A model generated the notes under the pieces. The model made no database searches, was not told where the DNA came from, and was given only the letters and a program-made list of their open reading frames with translations. A program made the position numbers and the translations under genes. Positions 45,341-56,491 of a DNA stretch of 64,000 bases are shown here, piece by piece. The stretch comes from Roseicyclus sp. (GTDB taxonomy: Bacteria > Pseudomonadota > Alphaproteobacteria > Rhodobacterales > Rhodobacteraceae), in the NCBI GenBank assembly GCA_018401055.1, contig JAGYLB010000071.1, positions 1 through 64,000 of the forward strand, in the 5' to 3' direction. How positions within the stretch are numbered: position 1 is the stretch's first letter; the number at the start of each line of letters is the position of its first letter.

Positions 45341-46563
45341 ATGCGCCTCATCATCTCCTTCGCCGCGCTGTTCCTGTCGGTGCTGCTGTTGCAGCTCTCC
45401 TCGGGCGGAGTCGGGCCGCTTGACGTGCTGTCGGGGACCGAACTGGGCTTCACCAACGGGCAGATCGGCCTTTTGGGCTCGGCACATTTCCTCGGCTTCT
45501 TCATCGGCTGCTGGTGGGCGCCGCGCGTCATGGGACAGGTGGGCCACAGCCGCGCCTTCGCGGCCTTCACCTGCCGCGTGGCGCCATCGGGCTGCTGGCG
45601 CATATGATGGTCGTCGATCCCTACGCCTGGGCCGTGATGCGGGCAGCAACCGGATTTTGCGTTGCCGGCTGCTACACGGTGATCGAGGCCTGGCTGCAGG
45701 CCAAGACCGACAATGCCAACCGGGGCCGGACCATGGGCACCTACCGGATGGTCGACACCGGCGGCAGCCTTGTGGCGCAGCTGATGATCGGGGTGCTCGC
45801 TCCTGCCTCCTACGTCTCCTACAACCTCTTGGGCATGTTGTGCATCGCCGCACTCTTGCCGCTGACACTGAGCCGTGCGCCCCAGCCCGAGACCGGCGAG
45901 GCGCCGCGCCTGCGCCCCGGCCTAGCCTGGAAGCTGTCTCCGCTGGCCGTCGCCGGGGTGATCGTGTCGGGCGTGTCGGGCGCAGCGTTTCGCATGGTCG
46001 GGCCGCTATACGGCGCGCAGGTCGGGTTGACGGCGGACCAGATCGGATTGTTTCTGGCGGCCTATGTCCTTGGCGGCGCCTTCGCGCAATGGCCCGCGGG
46101 CTGGGCTGCGGACCGGCATGACCGGCGCCATGTCCTGATCTGGTTTTCCGTGGGCTCGATTGCGGCCTGCGCGGTGACGGTCATGTCCTCGGGGATGGGG
46201 GTGGCGGCGATCTTTGTCGCGGCGCTGGTTTTTGGGGCGGCGACATTCCCGATCTACTCGATCTCGGCCGCCCATGCCCATGACTGGGCCGAGGATGACC
46301 AGAGGGTCGAACTGTCGGCGGCGCTGATGTTCTTCTACGCCATCGGCGCGACGGCCGCCCCCCTTGTCACCGCATGGCTGATCGCGGCCTATGGACCGGG
46401 CGCGCTTTTTGCCCTGATCGCGGTGGCGCATGTAGGACTCGTGATCTTCGGCATCATCCGCATGCGCCGCCGCCCCAGCGCACAGCCACGCGGGCCCTAT
46501 GTCTGGATTCCGCGCACATCCTTCCTCGTGGGCCGTATTTTCCGCCGGACCGGCAAGGACTGA
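45341..46563 (+). CDS. MFS transporter (one frameshift)
   Basis: About 407 residues with twelve hydrophobic segments. An indel near 45590 separates the first 80 residues (MRLIISFAALFLSVLLLQLS) from the rest. WAADRHDRRHVLIWFSVGSI is the loop motif of the second half. It has the YcaD-like layout. The ATG at 45341 is used; substrate unknown. Confidence 0.84.
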
Positions 46564-46656
46564 CCCCCGGTCTTGACCCAGGACAAGGCGGCCCGCCCTG
46601 CCCTGTGGCAAGCTGGCGTCATCGGACAGAGGCCAGGAAAAAAGGGAGACATCCGC

Positions 46657-47402
46657 ATGGATATTCGTTTCGACGGGAAAACCGCCATCGTCACCGGCGC
46701 CGCATCGGGGATCGGGCTGGCCATCGCCCATGATCTGGCGCAAAGCGGCGCGCGCGTCATCCTCGCCGACCTCGACGAGGGCAAGGCCCGCGACGCCGCC
46801 AAGGCCGTAGGCCATGGCGCGCTGGCCATCGCAGTTGACGTGGCCGATGCCGTGCAGGTCGAAAAGATGGTCGAGTTCGCGGTGCGCGAGACCGGCGCGC
46901 TGCACCTGCTGGTCAACAATGCCGACATCGGCGGGCCGCTGGAACCCGTGGGCAACTACCCGCTGGATGGCTGGCACAAGGTCATCGACGTGAACCTCAA
47001 CGGCGTCTTCTACGGAATGCGCTACGCTATCCCGGCGATGAAGGCGGCAGGCGGGGGGCGGTCGTCAACATCTCCTCCATCCTCGGCTCCGTGGGCTTTG
47101 GCGGCGCGGGGGCGTATGTGGCGACGAAACACGCGCTTCTGGGTCTGACGAAAGCGGCGGCGCTGGACCATTCTGCCGACAACATCCGCTTCAACGCGGT
47201 CGGACCGGCCTTCATCCATACACCGATGGTCGAGGCGGCGCTCGACGCCGACACGCTCAAGGCGCTGGAAGGGATGCACGCGCTGAAGCGGATGGGCACG
47301 CCTCAGGAAGTGTCGTCGCTGGTGTGCTACCTGCTGTCGGACCGCGCATCCTTTGTCACTGGGTCCTACCATCTGGTCGACGGCGGCTACACGGCGCAAT
47401 AG
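46657..47402 (+). CDS. Short-chain dehydrogenase/reductase (one frameshift)
   Basis: About 247 residues. The cofactor motif is TGAASGIG, the active site SILGSVG with YVATK (Tyr-x-x-x-Lys) after an indel near 47058, and the end VDGGYTAQ. The structural motif usually NNAG reads NNAD here ([10 protein letters not shown]), with GAC instead of GGC. AAAGGGAG precedes ATG 46657. It oxidises or reduces an unknown alcohol or ketone. Confidence 0.85.
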
Positions 47403-47413
47403 CGCCTGCCCTC

Positions 47414-47467
47414 TGGCCTCCGGCCCCGCGCAGCGCTACACGAAGCGCAATCGCAGACCGGAGGCCA
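47414..47467 (+). promoter_or_regulatory. Hairpin sequestering the metG ribosome binding site
   Basis: A perfect 10-bp inverted repeat, TGGCCTCCGG (47414-47423) and CCGGAGGCCA (47458-47467), with a 34-base loop. The right arm contains the GGAGG that lies five bases before the metG ATG, so pairing would hide it. Confidence 0.5.
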
Positions 47468-47469
47468 AG

Positions 47470-49179
47470 ATGGCACGCATCCTCATCACCTCGGCGATCC
47501 CCTATATCAACGGGATCAAGCACCTGGGCAATCTGGTGGGCAGCCAACTGCCCGCCGACCTCTACGCCCGCTACAACCGCGCGCGGGGGCATGAGGTACT
47601 TTTTCTATGTGCCACCGATGAACACGGCACACCCGCCGAACTGGCCGCCGCCAAGGCGGGCAAGCCCGTGGCCGAGTATTGCGCGGAGATGTGGGCCGTT
47701 CAGGACGCGCTGGGGCGCGGATTCCGCCTGTCCTTCGACCATTTCGGACGGTCCTCAAGCCCGCAGAACCACCGCCTGACCCAGCATTTCGCGGGCCGTC
47801 TGGCCGAGGCCGGGCTGATCGAGGAAGTCAGCGAGAAACAGGTCTATTCCATCGCCGACAGCCGCTTCCTGCCCGACCGCTATATCGAGGGCACCTGCCC
47901 GAATTGCGGCTATGACCGCGCGCGGGGTGACCAGTGCGAGAATTGCACCAAGCAGCTTGACCCGACCGACCTGATCAACCCGCGCTCGGCAATCTCGGGC
48001 TCGACCGATCTGGAGGTGCGCGAAACCAAACACCTCTACCTGCGCCAATCCGCGATGCGGGGCGAACTGCGCGCCTGGATCGAGGCGAAAACCGACTGGC
48101 CAGTGCTGACCACCTCCATCGCGAAGAAATGGCTCAATGACGGCGAGGGCCTACAGGATCGCGGCATCACCCGCGACCTCGACTGGGGCATTCCCGTCAA
48201 GCGCGGTGCGGAGGATTGGCCGGGGATGGAGGGCAAGGTCTTCTACGTCTGGTTCGACGCGCCGATCGAATACATCGCCTGCGCCGCCGAATGGGTCGAG
48301 GCAGGCAAGGGGGCGGATTGGGAACGCTGGTGGCGCATCGACAAGGGCGCGGAGGACGTGCGCTACGTGCAGTTCATGGGCAAGGACAACGTGCCCTTCC
48401 ACACGCTGAGCTTTCCCGCGACGATCCTAGGGTCGGGCGAGCCGTGGAAGCTGGTGGATTACATCAAGTCCTTCAACTACCTGAACTATGATGGCGGTCA
48501 GTTCTCGACCAGCCAAGGCCGTGGCGTGTTCATGGACCAGGCGTTGGAGATCTTGCCCGCCGATTACTGGCGCTGGTGGCTTCTGTCGCACGCCCCCGAG
48601 ACCTCGGACACGGAGTTCACCTGGGAGGCCTTCCAGCAAGACGTGAACAAGGATCTAGCCGATGTGCTGGGCAATTTCGTCAGCCGCATCACGAAATTCT
48701 GTCGCTCGAAATTCGGCGCGCTGGTGCCCGAGGGCGGCGATTACGGCCCGCAGGAGACGGCACTGATCGCCGATCTCGAGGCGCGGCTCCGGCGCTACGA
48801 GGCTCATTTGGACACCATCGAGATCCGCAAGGCAGCGGCCGAACTGCGCGCGATCTGGGTGGCGGGCAACGAATACCTGCAGTCGGCCGGCCCCTGGACC
48901 GTGTTCAAGGACGACCCTGCTCGCGCCGCGGCGATCACGCGGTTCGCGCTGAACCTCATCCCGTTCTATGCAGGGCTTTCGGCCCCTTTCATTCCCGATG
49001 CCGCCGCGACCATGGCGGATGCGATGGGGATGGAACCGACATGGCCCGAGAGCGCAGAGGCGGCGCTGTCCACCCTCGCGCCGGGTCATGGCTTCAAGGT
49101 ACCCGAAGTCATGTTCGCCAAGATCGACGATGAGACACGGTCGGACTGGGCGGCGCGCTTCTCCGGCGTCCGGGCCTGA
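47470..49179 (+). CDS. metG: Methionyl-tRNA synthetase
   Basis: An intact class I synthetase of 569 residues. The N-terminus [20 protein letters not shown] holds the HIGH-type motif (HLGN), the KMSKS-type motif is [10 protein letters not shown], and [17 protein letters not shown] is the zinc-binding insertion. It charges tRNA(Met) in the cytoplasm. Length is normal for the single-knuckle class without a C-terminal dimerisation domain. A strong hairpin covers its ribosome binding site. Confidence 0.95.
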   Translation: MARILITSAIPYINGIKHLGNLVGSQLPADLYARYNRARGHEVLFLCATDEHGTPAELAAAKAGKPVAEYCAEMWAVQDALGRGFRLSFDHFGRSSSPQNHRLTQHFAGRLAEAGLIEEVSEKQVYSIADSRFLPDRYIEGTCPNCGYDRARGDQCENCTKQLDPTDLINPRSAISGSTDLEVRETKHLYLRQSAMRGELRAWIEAKTDWPVLTTSIAKKWLNDGEGLQDRGITRDLDWGIPVKRGAEDWPGMEGKVFYVWFDAPIEYIACAAEWVEAGKGADWERWWRIDKGAEDVRYVQFMGKDNVPFHTLSFPATILGSGEPWKLVDYIKSFNYLNYDGGQFSTSQGRGVFMDQALEILPADYWRWWLLSHAPETSDTEFTWEAFQQDVNKDLADVLGNFVSRITKFCRSKFGALVPEGGDYGPQETALIADLEARLRRYEAHLDTIEIRKAAAELRAIWVAGNEYLQSAGPWTVFKDDPARAAAITRFALNLIPFYAGLSAPFIPDAAATMADAMGMEPTWPESAEAALSTLAPGHGFKVPEVMFAKIDDETRSDWAARFSGVRA

Positions 49180-49192
49180 CGGAAAGGGTGGA

Positions 49193-49235
49193 GGGGGGCC
49201 AGCCCCCCGTCGCGTTCCGCGACCTCCCCGGGATA
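49193..49235 (+). repeat. Rhodobacteraceae-type intergenic repeat, copy 1
   Basis: Two tandem hairpins (GGGGGG-CCAG-CCCCCC at 49193-49208 and GTCGCG-TTC-CGCGAC at 49209-49223) followed by CTCCCCGGGATATTT. It starts 14 bases after metG and probably terminates it. Copy 2 (55004-55053) has the same order. Confidence 0.75.
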
Positions 49236-49336
49236 TTTCTCAAACAGAGAAGGCTCTTGACGCTTTCTTAACGATGCCGCCTCCAGATTGACGGCGCGGT
49301 ACAGGCAGGGACGCCGATGACCGTAAACGGAGAAGC

Positions 49337-49412
49337 CCCGGCTGGTCGTACAACCGGTCGGGGTGGACCGCACCACATTCTCTGGTTTGCAAAATATCCC
49401 CGCCGGAGGCTC
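49337..49412 (-). repeat. Degenerate third copy of the intergenic repeat plus hairpin
   Basis: AAAATATCCCC-GCCGGAGG at 49391-49409 is the reverse-oriented end of the same repeat, adjacent to a hairpin (CCCCG..CGGGG, about 49337-49366). Together with copy 1 it fills the 367 bases between metG and the FAD-linked oxidase, with no gene seen. Confidence 0.45.
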
Positions 49413-49546
49413 CGCATCCGCCACCCGTGCGCGGCCGGGCACGCGGAGCCAACGGCCCCATCGCCCCCAAGCGCGCGTCCGAGTGGCCCCAAAGGGGCCC
49501 GGGCCGCGCGCCGCCGGGTCGGGGCCAGCAAGGCCCCGAAACCCCG

Positions 49547-50948
49547 TCAGGCGCGCAGAACCGCGCCGGGATTGAGGATGCCCTTGGGGTCCAGCGCCGT
49601 CTTGATCGCGCGCATCGCCACCAGCTTTCCCGGATCACCGTAGCGCTCCAGATCGTCGACCTTGAGCCGCCCGACCCCATGCTCGGCCGAGACGGACCCG
49701 CCCAGTTCCATCACAAGGTCATGCACCGCCCGCTTGATCGCGCCGCGTTGATTCTCGTGGTCGGCGCGGGATTTTCCGGGCATCGGAAAAACGTTGTAGT
49801 GCAGGTTGCCATCGCCCATGTGGCCAAAGCAGTTCAGTCGGAACTCGCCCACCGCACCGATGCGCGCCGGAGCCTCGGCGATGAAGCGGGGCACGCTGGC
49901 CACAGGCACCGAGATATCGTGAGAAGAGACCGCGCCGATGCGGCGGTTGGCGGCGGGGATGTTTTCGCGAAGCGCCCAGAACTCGGTCCGCTGCGCCTCG
50001 GACTGGGCGATGACGCCATCGCTGACCAGACCTTGCTCGAAGGCCTCGGCAAAGAGCATCTCCAATGCTTCTTCCGGGCTGGCCCCCGCCCCCATGCCGA
50101 GATCGATCAGGCAGATCCAATCGGGGCGCGGGTCGAAGGGCTGGCGCGTTTCGGGGCCGACCGCGTCAAGGAACAACAGCCCCTCGCGCCCGATCAGCTC
50201 GAAGGCAGAAAGCGACGGGCCGACATGGGCCTGTGCCAGTTTCAGCAGCCCGAGCGCCGCCTCGGGGTCAGGCACCACCATCATTGCCGCCCCCGTGGCG
50301 GCTGGCTTTGAGGAAGAGCCGCAGCGAGGCGGCGGTGATCACGCCCAGCGTGCCTTCAGAGCCGATCAGCAGGTGGCGTATGTCGTAGCCGGTATTGTCC
50401 TTGCGGAGCGGCGAGAGCGTGTCGATCACCGTGCCATCGGCCAGTACCGCCTCGACCCCCAGCACGAGGTCGCGCGCATTGCCGTAGCGGATCACGTTGA
50501 CGCCGCCCGCATTGGTGGCGAGCAAGCCGCCGAGCCGGGCCGACCCCTGGCTTGCCAGCGTCAGCGGAAAGATCCAGCCTTCCGTCTCGGCGGGTGGCAT
50601 GTGATGTCGGACAGGATCGCGCCAGCCTCGACGGTCATCGTGCTAGGGCCTCGGCGTCGAAGCCACGCACCGCGCGCATCCGTTCCATCGTCAAGATCAC
50701 TGGCGGCGTGCCCTCCCCGGCCAATTGGCCGCCGACAAGGCCAGTGCCCCCGCCATAGGGATGACAGGCGCGCCCAGATCGTTGCACAGCCGCAGGACGG
50801 CGGCGACCTCGGCCACCGATCCGGGCGCCACGATCGCGGCGGCCTGTCCCTGCCAGCGCCCGCGCGGTTCCTCCAGATAGGCGGGCGCGGGATCGCGCAA
50901 GGCGGCCGCGGGCAAGATCTCGGCGAGGCGGGCGGCGATGTCGGTCAT
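49547..50948 (-). CDS. FAD-binding oxidase, GlcD/D-lactate dehydrogenase type (multiple frameshifts)
   Basis: About 465 residues. It starts [20 protein letters not shown] at ATG 50948 (AGGAG upstream). Parts in three frames read [57 protein letters not shown] and [20 protein letters not shown]. These are the FAD-binding (PCMH) and C-terminal domains of GlcD-like flavoproteins. The substrate is a 2-hydroxy acid, not identified. At least three indels lie between about 50290 and 50760. No iron-sulfur partner is adjacent. Confidence 0.78.
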
Positions 50949-50991
50949 CATCTCTCCTGTGGTCGTCGGACCGGCTTGGCGTCGGACTGGT

Positions 50992-51576
50992 TCAACCGAT
51001 GTCGGTGCGTCCGCGGCGGTCATGGCGCAGATGGGCATATAGAACGTGATTGCGCCAGCGCCCGCTGATCTGCAGGTAGCTTTGCGCGACACCTTCGTAT
51101 TTGAACCCGGCCTTTTCCAGCACACCGCGCGAGGCGACGTTTTCGGGCAGGCAGGCGGCCTCCACCCGGCTCAGGTCCTGCATGCGGAAGGCATAATGGA
51201 CCACCGCCTCGATCGCCTCGCGCATGTAGCCTTGACGCGCATGGGTCGCCCCGATCCAGTATCCCAGCGTGGCCGATTGCGCCGGGCCGCGCCGGATGTT
51301 GTCGAGCGTGATCGCCCCCAAAAGCGCCTCATCTTCGCGGCGGAAGATGAACAGCGGCACGGCATTGCCCTGGTTCACCGCACGCTGCGCCCAGTAAACG
51401 CGCCCGGTGAAGCTTTTGCGGCTCAGGTGATCGCTGGCCCAAGTCGGTTCCCACGGCACAAGAAAATCGCGCGAGGCCTCGCGCAGCGCAGCCCAAGGCC
51501 GGTAATCGGCATGGCGCGGCAGGCGCAGCGTCAGGCGCTCGGTATCCAGCCTGAGATGCCGTTTTCGAGACAGCAT
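50992..51576 (-). CDS. GNAT acetyltransferase, RimJ/RimL-like
   Basis: A 194-residue protein. It has TERLTLRLPRHADYRPWAAL at the start, the acetyl-CoA motif HARQGYMREAIEAVVHYAFR and SRGVLEKAGFKYEG near the end. This is the RimJ/RimL type that acetylates N-terminal residues of ribosomal proteins. Its ATG overlaps the M16 peptidase stop by one base. It is part of the conserved thrC region. Confidence 0.85.
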   Translation of the reverse strand: MLSRKRHLRLDTERLTLRLPRHADYRPWAALREASRDFLVPWEPTWASDHLSRKSFTGRVYWAQRAVNQGNAVPLFIFRREDEALLGAITLDNIRRGPAQSATLGYWIGATHARQGYMREAIEAVVHYAFRMQDLSRVEAACLPENVASRGVLEKAGFKYEGVAQSYLQISGRWRNHVLYAHLRHDRRGRTDIG

Positions 51577-52839
51577 CAGGCGGCCAGACGCCCCACGACC
51601 TGCGCCAGATCGGGTGCCTTGGCGACCGGACCGTAAAGCGCCATGGCCGCACGGGTCGAATGCACCAGCGCGCCCGCGTGATCGCGCAACCCCGCCAGCG
51701 TCACCCCGTCGATCGAGGCCACGGTTTCCTCAAGCGGCGGCACCCGGTTCCAGATCGCCACAACGCGCGCCAACCGTTCGGCGCGCGAGGACGGGCTTTC
51801 CAGACCCATCAACAGCCCCGCCTTCATCTGCGTCCGTGCCCGCGCCAGTTCCGCCTCGCTCATGTCGGAGGCACTGCGGCGCAATTCGTCGATCGTCAGC
51901 CCGACCAGTTGGGGCAGATCCTCGGCCGAGGTGCCGGCGTAGATCGTGAGCATGCCGGTGTCGTCATAGCTGCCGACCTGCGCATAGATCGTGTAGCACA
52001 GCCCGCGTTTCTCGCGGATTTCCTGAAACAGCCGCGAGGACATGCCACCGCCCAATGCGCTGGCATAGATCTGCGCGGTGTAGATATCGTCGGACCGATA
52101 GCCCGGCGCTTCGAGCGCGAGAGTGAAATGGGCCTGTTCCAGTTTCTTGACCTTGCGCCGCTCGCCGCCCGCGAACTTGCCCGGTTGCGGGATCATTGGG
52201 CTGGACGGCGGCAGATGGCCGAATGCCGCCTCGGCCAGCCGCACGATCTGGTCGTGGTCTACCGCGCCCGCCGCCGACAAGATCAACTGGCCCGGCCCGT
52301 AATGCTGGGCCACGAACCGGTCGAAATCGGCGCGGTCAAAGGCGCGCACCCGCTCGGCAGGGCCCAAGATGGTGCGGCCCAGCGGCTGGCCCGGATAGGC
52401 CTCCTCCTGAAGCCAGTCGAAGATGATGTCGTCGGGCGTGTCGGCGGCCTGCCCGATCTCTTGCAAGATCACGCCGCGCTCCACCTCGATCTCGCGCGGG
52501 TCAAAGACGGGGTTGAGCACGATATCGGCGATGAGGTCGAGGGCGAGCGGCACATCCTCACGCAGCACGCGGGCGTAATAGGCCGTCACCTCGCGGCTTG
52601 TATAAGCGTTGATATAGCCGCCCACATCCTCGATCTCTTCGGCGATCTGCAAGCGCAGAGCGCCGCGCCGTGCCCTTGAAGGCCATGTGTTCGAGGAAAT
52701 GCGCCACGCCGTTTTGCTCGGGCGCCTCATGCCGCCCACCGGCCGAGACCCAAAGGCCAAGTGCTGCCGATTCCAGCCCCGGCATATGCTCGGTGACAAT
52801 CCTGAGGCCATTGCTGAGCGTGTGGAGTTCGACGGTCAC
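51576..52839 (-). CDS. M16-family zinc metallopeptidase (one frameshift)
   Basis: About 420 residues with one extra base near 52665. The N-terminus has HFLEHMAFKGT with the inverted zinc motif His-x-x-Glu-His, and EIEDVGGYINAYTSREVTAY continues after the indel. The C-terminal half includes the substrate region GGGMSSRLFQEIREKRGLCY. It is the mitochondrial processing peptidase/PqqL class. The GTG start overlaps the thrC stop (GTGA). It probably degrades or processes peptides in the cytoplasm. Confidence 0.85.
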
Positions 52840-54221
52840 TGGGCCAATGCCTCACGGATCAGGGTTTCGATCTGGGTCAGATCATCGGGCACGCGCGTCA
52901 TCCGCTCGGGCCGGTCGAACAGGTCGGCCATCCGGGGCGGCAGCGCGGGGCGGATGCCTGTCGCGGCCTCGACCGCATCGGGGAATTTCGCGGGATGCGC
53001 GGTGGCCAGCGTGACCATGGGCGTGGACCCGAGGAAGTCTTGCGCCACATGGACGCCGACGGCGGAATGCGGGCACAAGAGCTCGCCCATCTCGGCGCGC
53101 GCGTGGGCGATCATGGCAGCGGTCTGCTCCTCGGAGGCGCGACCGCTGGCGAAATCGGCCCGCAGGCTTTCCAGCGCGCCTTGGCTGATGCGGAAACCGC
53201 CGCGCTTCAACTCGTCCATCAACTGCGCCACCGCCGTGCCGTCACGGCCATAGGCGTCAAACAGCGCCCGCTCGAAGTTGGAGGAGACCTGAATATCCAT
53301 CGACGGGCTGATCGTGGGCGTCACCCCATGGGTGACGTAATCGCCCGAGGACAGCGCGCGGTGCAAGATGTCGTTGTGGTTGGTCGCCACCACCAGCCGC
53401 TCGATCGGCAGGCCCATCCGTTTGGCGAGATAGCCCGCGAAGATGTCGCCGAAATTGCCGGTGGGTACGGTGAAACTGACCGCCCGGTGCGGCGCCCCCA
53501 AAGCCACGGCGGCGGTGAAGTAATAGACGACCTGCGCCAGAACGCCGGGCGAAGTTGATCGAGTTCACGCCCGCCAGCCGCACCTCGTCGCGGAAGGTGA
53601 AGTCGTTGAACATGTCCTTCAGGCGGGCCTGCGCATCATCAAACGTGCCGTCGATGGCGAGCGCATGGGCATTTGCCTCCGACACGGTGGTCATCTGGCG
53701 GCGCTGCACGTCCGACACCCGGCCATGCGGGTAGAGGATGAAGACATCCACGTTGGAAAGCCCGCGAAACGCCTCCATCGCCGCCGATCCGGTGTCGCCG
53801 CTGGTTGCCCCTACGATGGTCACACGCTCGCCTGACCGCGCCAGCGCGGTCTGGAACAGCTGACCGATCAGCTGCATGGCGAAATCCTTGAAGGCCAGCG
53901 TCGGGCCGTGGAACAGTTCCAACAGGAAATGGTTGTCCTGCAACTGCTTGAGCGGCGCGCGCGCGGCATGGCCAAAGCCCGCGTAGGCGCGCGCGATGCA
54001 ATCGGCGAATTCCGCATCGGTGAAGCTGTCCCCGAGGAAGGGCCGCATCACGCGAAAGGCGACCTCCTCATAAGGCAGACCGGCCAGCGCGGCGATATCC
54101 GCAGGGGTCATCCGTGGCAGCGTCTCGGGCACGTAAAGCCCCCGTCGCGCGCAAGCCCGGTCAGCATCGTCTCTTCAAAGGTAAGTGCCGGGGCCTGCCC
54201 CCGGGTGGAGATATAGCGCAT
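52836..54221 (-). CDS. thrC: Threonine synthase (two frameshifts)
   Basis: About 461 residues, converting phosphohomoserine to threonine with PLP. The start is ATG 54221 (MRYISTRGQAPALTFEETML). An indel near 54135 and one extra G near 53550 break the frame. The PLP lysine lies in ELFHGPTLAFKDFAMQ, and VPTGNFGDIFAGYLAKRMGL holds the phosphate-binding region. Because it is normally essential for prototrophy, the breaks are probably sequencing errors. It is in the conserved order SURF1-thrC-M16. Confidence 0.88.
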
Positions 54222-54237
54222 GGGCCGCAGGTGTCCC

Positions 54238-54918
54238 TCAGTCAGATCGCTGCCTGATACGCCAGAGCAGAAACACTGTCATCCCCAACCACACCAGCGC
54301 CAGCAAAAACCAGGTGATGGCGTAGCTCAGGTGGTCGTTGGGGATATTCTCAATGGTGACAGGCAAGGGCGTGACCGACGGCTCAGACGGTGACATCTCG
54401 CGCGCGATGACCAGTAGCGGCTCGGTGCCCAGATGATTGGCCAGCGTTGCCACATCGCGGGCGAACCAGATGTTTTCGGCCAGATCATTCTCGGGGGTGA
54501 AGCCATCGCGCTCATCGGGCCAATGCAGGTTGCCGATCACGGTGACGGTCATTTCGCCCCCCGGCACGGGCGGCATCGCCTCGGCAACCGGCAGGATGCC
54601 CCGGTCGACCAGCACGCGGCGCCCCTCGGTAGTCTCCAAGGCCGAGATCAGGCGGTAGCCCGCCCCGACGCGCCGCTGGCTGACCAGAACGCGGACAGTG
54701 GCATCCCCGATCAAACCCGCGACATGCACCGGCAGATAACGGTCGGCTTCCGGGTCGGGGGCTTCGGGCAAAGCCACGGGCGCGGCCGCGATGCGCGCCT
54801 CGATATCGGCCAGCACGGCCTCTTTCCACGCCAGCCGCTGCATCTGCCAGACGCCCAGCGACAGGAGGATGGCGACCCCCACCGCGCCGAATACCAGCAC
54901 ACTGATCACACGCCCCAT
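54238..54918 (-). CDS. SURF1-family cytochrome oxidase assembly protein
   Basis: An intact 226-residue protein with one N-terminal (ISVLVFGAVGVAILLSLGVW) and one C-terminal membrane segment and a periplasmic domain. LSLGVWQMQRLAWKEAVLAD and VLVDRGILPV are SURF1 signatures. It inserts heme a into subunit I of the oxidase. ATG 54918 is preceded by AGG. It lies in the ctaC-ctaE block. Confidence 0.88.
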   Translation of the reverse strand: MGRVISVLVFGAVGVAILLSLGVWQMQRLAWKEAVLADIEARIAAAPVALPEAPDPEADRYLPVHVAGLIGDATVRVLVSQRRVGAGYRLISALETTEGRRVLVDRGILPVAEAMPPVPGGEMTVTVIGNLHWPDERDGFTPENDLAENIWFARDVATLANHLGTEPLLVIAREMSPSEPSVTPLPVTIENIPNDHLSYAITWFLLALVWLGMTVFLLWRIRQRSD

Positions 54919-55003
54919 GGACCTGCCTTTCAAGGAAAAGGCCCGCCGCTTGGGGCAGGCCTTCACGTTTCATCAAGCTTAACGCGCGCCTTCTTCGTTT
55001 TCC

Positions 55004-55053
55004 AAATATCCCGGGGGGAGATGCGCAAAGCGCAGCGGGGGGCAGAGCCCCCC
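55004..55053 (-). repeat. Rhodobacteraceae-type intergenic repeat, copy 2
   Basis: On the minus strand: GGGGGGC-TCT-GCCCCCC hairpin, a TGCGC-TTT-GCGCA hairpin, then CTCCCCCCGGGATATTT, the same order as copy 1. It follows the ctaE stop by about ten bases and may act as its terminator. Confidence 0.75.
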
Positions 55054-55062
55054 ACTTGTGCC

Positions 55063-55881
55063 TCAGCCGATCACGACGGCCTGACCCCAGATATAGACGG
55101 CCAGGAACAGGAACAGCCAGACCACATCGACGAAGTGCCAGTACCAGGCCGCCGCCTCGAACCCTATGTGCTTTTCGGGGGTGAAATGTCCCTTCAGCAC
55201 CCGCAGCCAGCAGATGAACAGGAAGATCGTGCCGATCACGACATGCATGCCATGGAAGCCGGTGGCGAGAAAGAAGGTCGCAAAGAACTTGTCGCCGCTG
55301 AAGTTCCAACCGTAATGCGCAATCAGCTCGTAGTATTCAAAGGCCTGCAGCGCGGTGAAGATCAGGCCCAGCACGACGCCGAGGATCAGGCCGTTGGCCA
55401 CATCCTTGCGCGGCCCTCCATGGACCAGCGCATGGTGCGACCAGGTCACCGCGCAACCCGACAGGAGCAGGACCAGCGTGTTGATCAGCGGCAGGTGGAA
55501 CGGGTCGACAGCATAGATCTCGGGCGGCACATAGCTTGAGGCCACATATTCGTTCATCGGGTAGAGCGCATGTTTGAAAAACGCCCAGAACCAGGCGACG
55601 AAGAACATCACCTCGGACATGATGAACATGATGAAGCCGTAGCGCAGGCCGATGCGCACGACGGGCGTATGATCGCCCGCGCTGCTTTCGGCCACCACGT
55701 CGGCCCACCAGCCGAACATGACGTAAAGCGTGGCGACGAACCCCATCAGGAACATCCAGGGCGCGCCGCCATGCATCCAGTTCACCGCCCCGAAAAGCAT
55801 GACAAAGGCGGCGACCGCCGCGAGCAGCGGCCAGATCGAGGGGTTTATGATATGGTAGTCGTGGTTCTTGGCGTGGGCCAT
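55063..55881 (-). CDS. ctaE: Cytochrome c oxidase subunit III
   Basis: An intact 272-residue membrane protein with seven hydrophobic segments. It starts [20 protein letters not shown] and includes [40 protein letters not shown] and [20 protein letters not shown], all characteristic. It is a core subunit of aa3-type oxidase. ATG 55881 is chosen from a longer open frame because of the family N-terminus. Confidence 0.93.
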   Translation of the reverse strand: MAHAKNHDYHIINPSIWPLLAAVAAFVMLFGAVNWMHGGAPWMFLMGFVATLYVMFGWWADVVAESSAGDHTPVVRIGLRYGFIMFIMSEVMFFVAWFWAFFKHALYPMNEYVASSYVPPEIYAVDPFHLPLINTLVLLLSGCAVTWSHHALVHGGPRKDVANGLILGVVLGLIFTALQAFEYYELIAHYGWNFSGDKFFATFFLATGFHGMHVVIGTIFLFICWLRVLKGHFTPEKHIGFEAAAWYWHFVDVVWLFLFLAVYIWGQAVVIG

Positions 55882-55909
55882 GGGTGTCGTCCTCGGTCCG
55901 GTTTTGTCT

Positions 55910-56491
55910 CTAGTTGGCCACGGGCGCCTGAGTGGCGAGCGCGGCATAATCTTCGGGCATGTCGGTCACATGAAAGGTGTAGGACAGCGTGATGGCGGGC
56001 GTCCACCGCGCCTCTGGGTCGTCGAGGATGGCGGGGTCAACGAAGAAGGTCACCGGCATCTCGACGCGCTCGCCGGGTTGCAGCACCTGCAACTCGAAAC
56101 AGAAGCAGGCGATCTTGACGAAATAACCACCGGTCTCGAAAGGCGCGACGTTGAAACTGGCGGTGCCTGCGATGGGCTGGTCGGTCGGATTGTAGGCCTC
56201 GTAGAACGCCAGCCCCGTCTCGCCGATGCGGATGTCCATATGCGGCTGCATCGCGCGGAATTCCCACGGCATGTCGCGCGCGCGGCTGGCATCGAAGCGC
56301 ACCCGGATCGTCTGGTCTAGGATCAGGTCGCTGCCCTGATCGGCCACCTGCGTCGTGCCGCCAAAGCCCGTGACGCGGCAGAACCAGTCGTAAAACGGGA
56401 CCGACGCCCAGGCGAGCCCCGTCATCAGCACCAGCACACCCAACAGGCGGGTGACGATCGCGGTATTCGACATCTTGGCGGGCGCGCTCAT
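55910..56491 (-). CDS. ctaG: Cytochrome c oxidase assembly protein CtaG/Cox11
   Basis: A 193-residue protein with one N-terminal membrane anchor. The copper-binding motif [13 protein letters not shown] is present, followed by [12 protein letters not shown]. It delivers copper to CuB of the oxidase. The start ATG overlaps the stop of the upstream small gene (ATGA). Confidence 0.92.
   Translation of the reverse strand: MSAPAKMSNTAIVTRLLGVLVLMTGLAWASVPFYDWFCRVTGFGGTTQVADQGSDLILDQTIRVRFDASRARDMPWEFRAMQPHMDIRIGETGLAFYEAYNPTDQPIAGTASFNVAPFETGGYFVKIACFCFELQVLQPGERVEMPVTFFVDPAILDDPEARWTPAITLSYTFHVTDMPEDYAALATQAPVAN

Noticed and set aside
50985..51000. Second copy of the LysR palindrome (GGTTCAACCGAT)
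   Set aside because: It shares only part of the palindrome and overlaps the stop region of the GNAT gene; probably chance.
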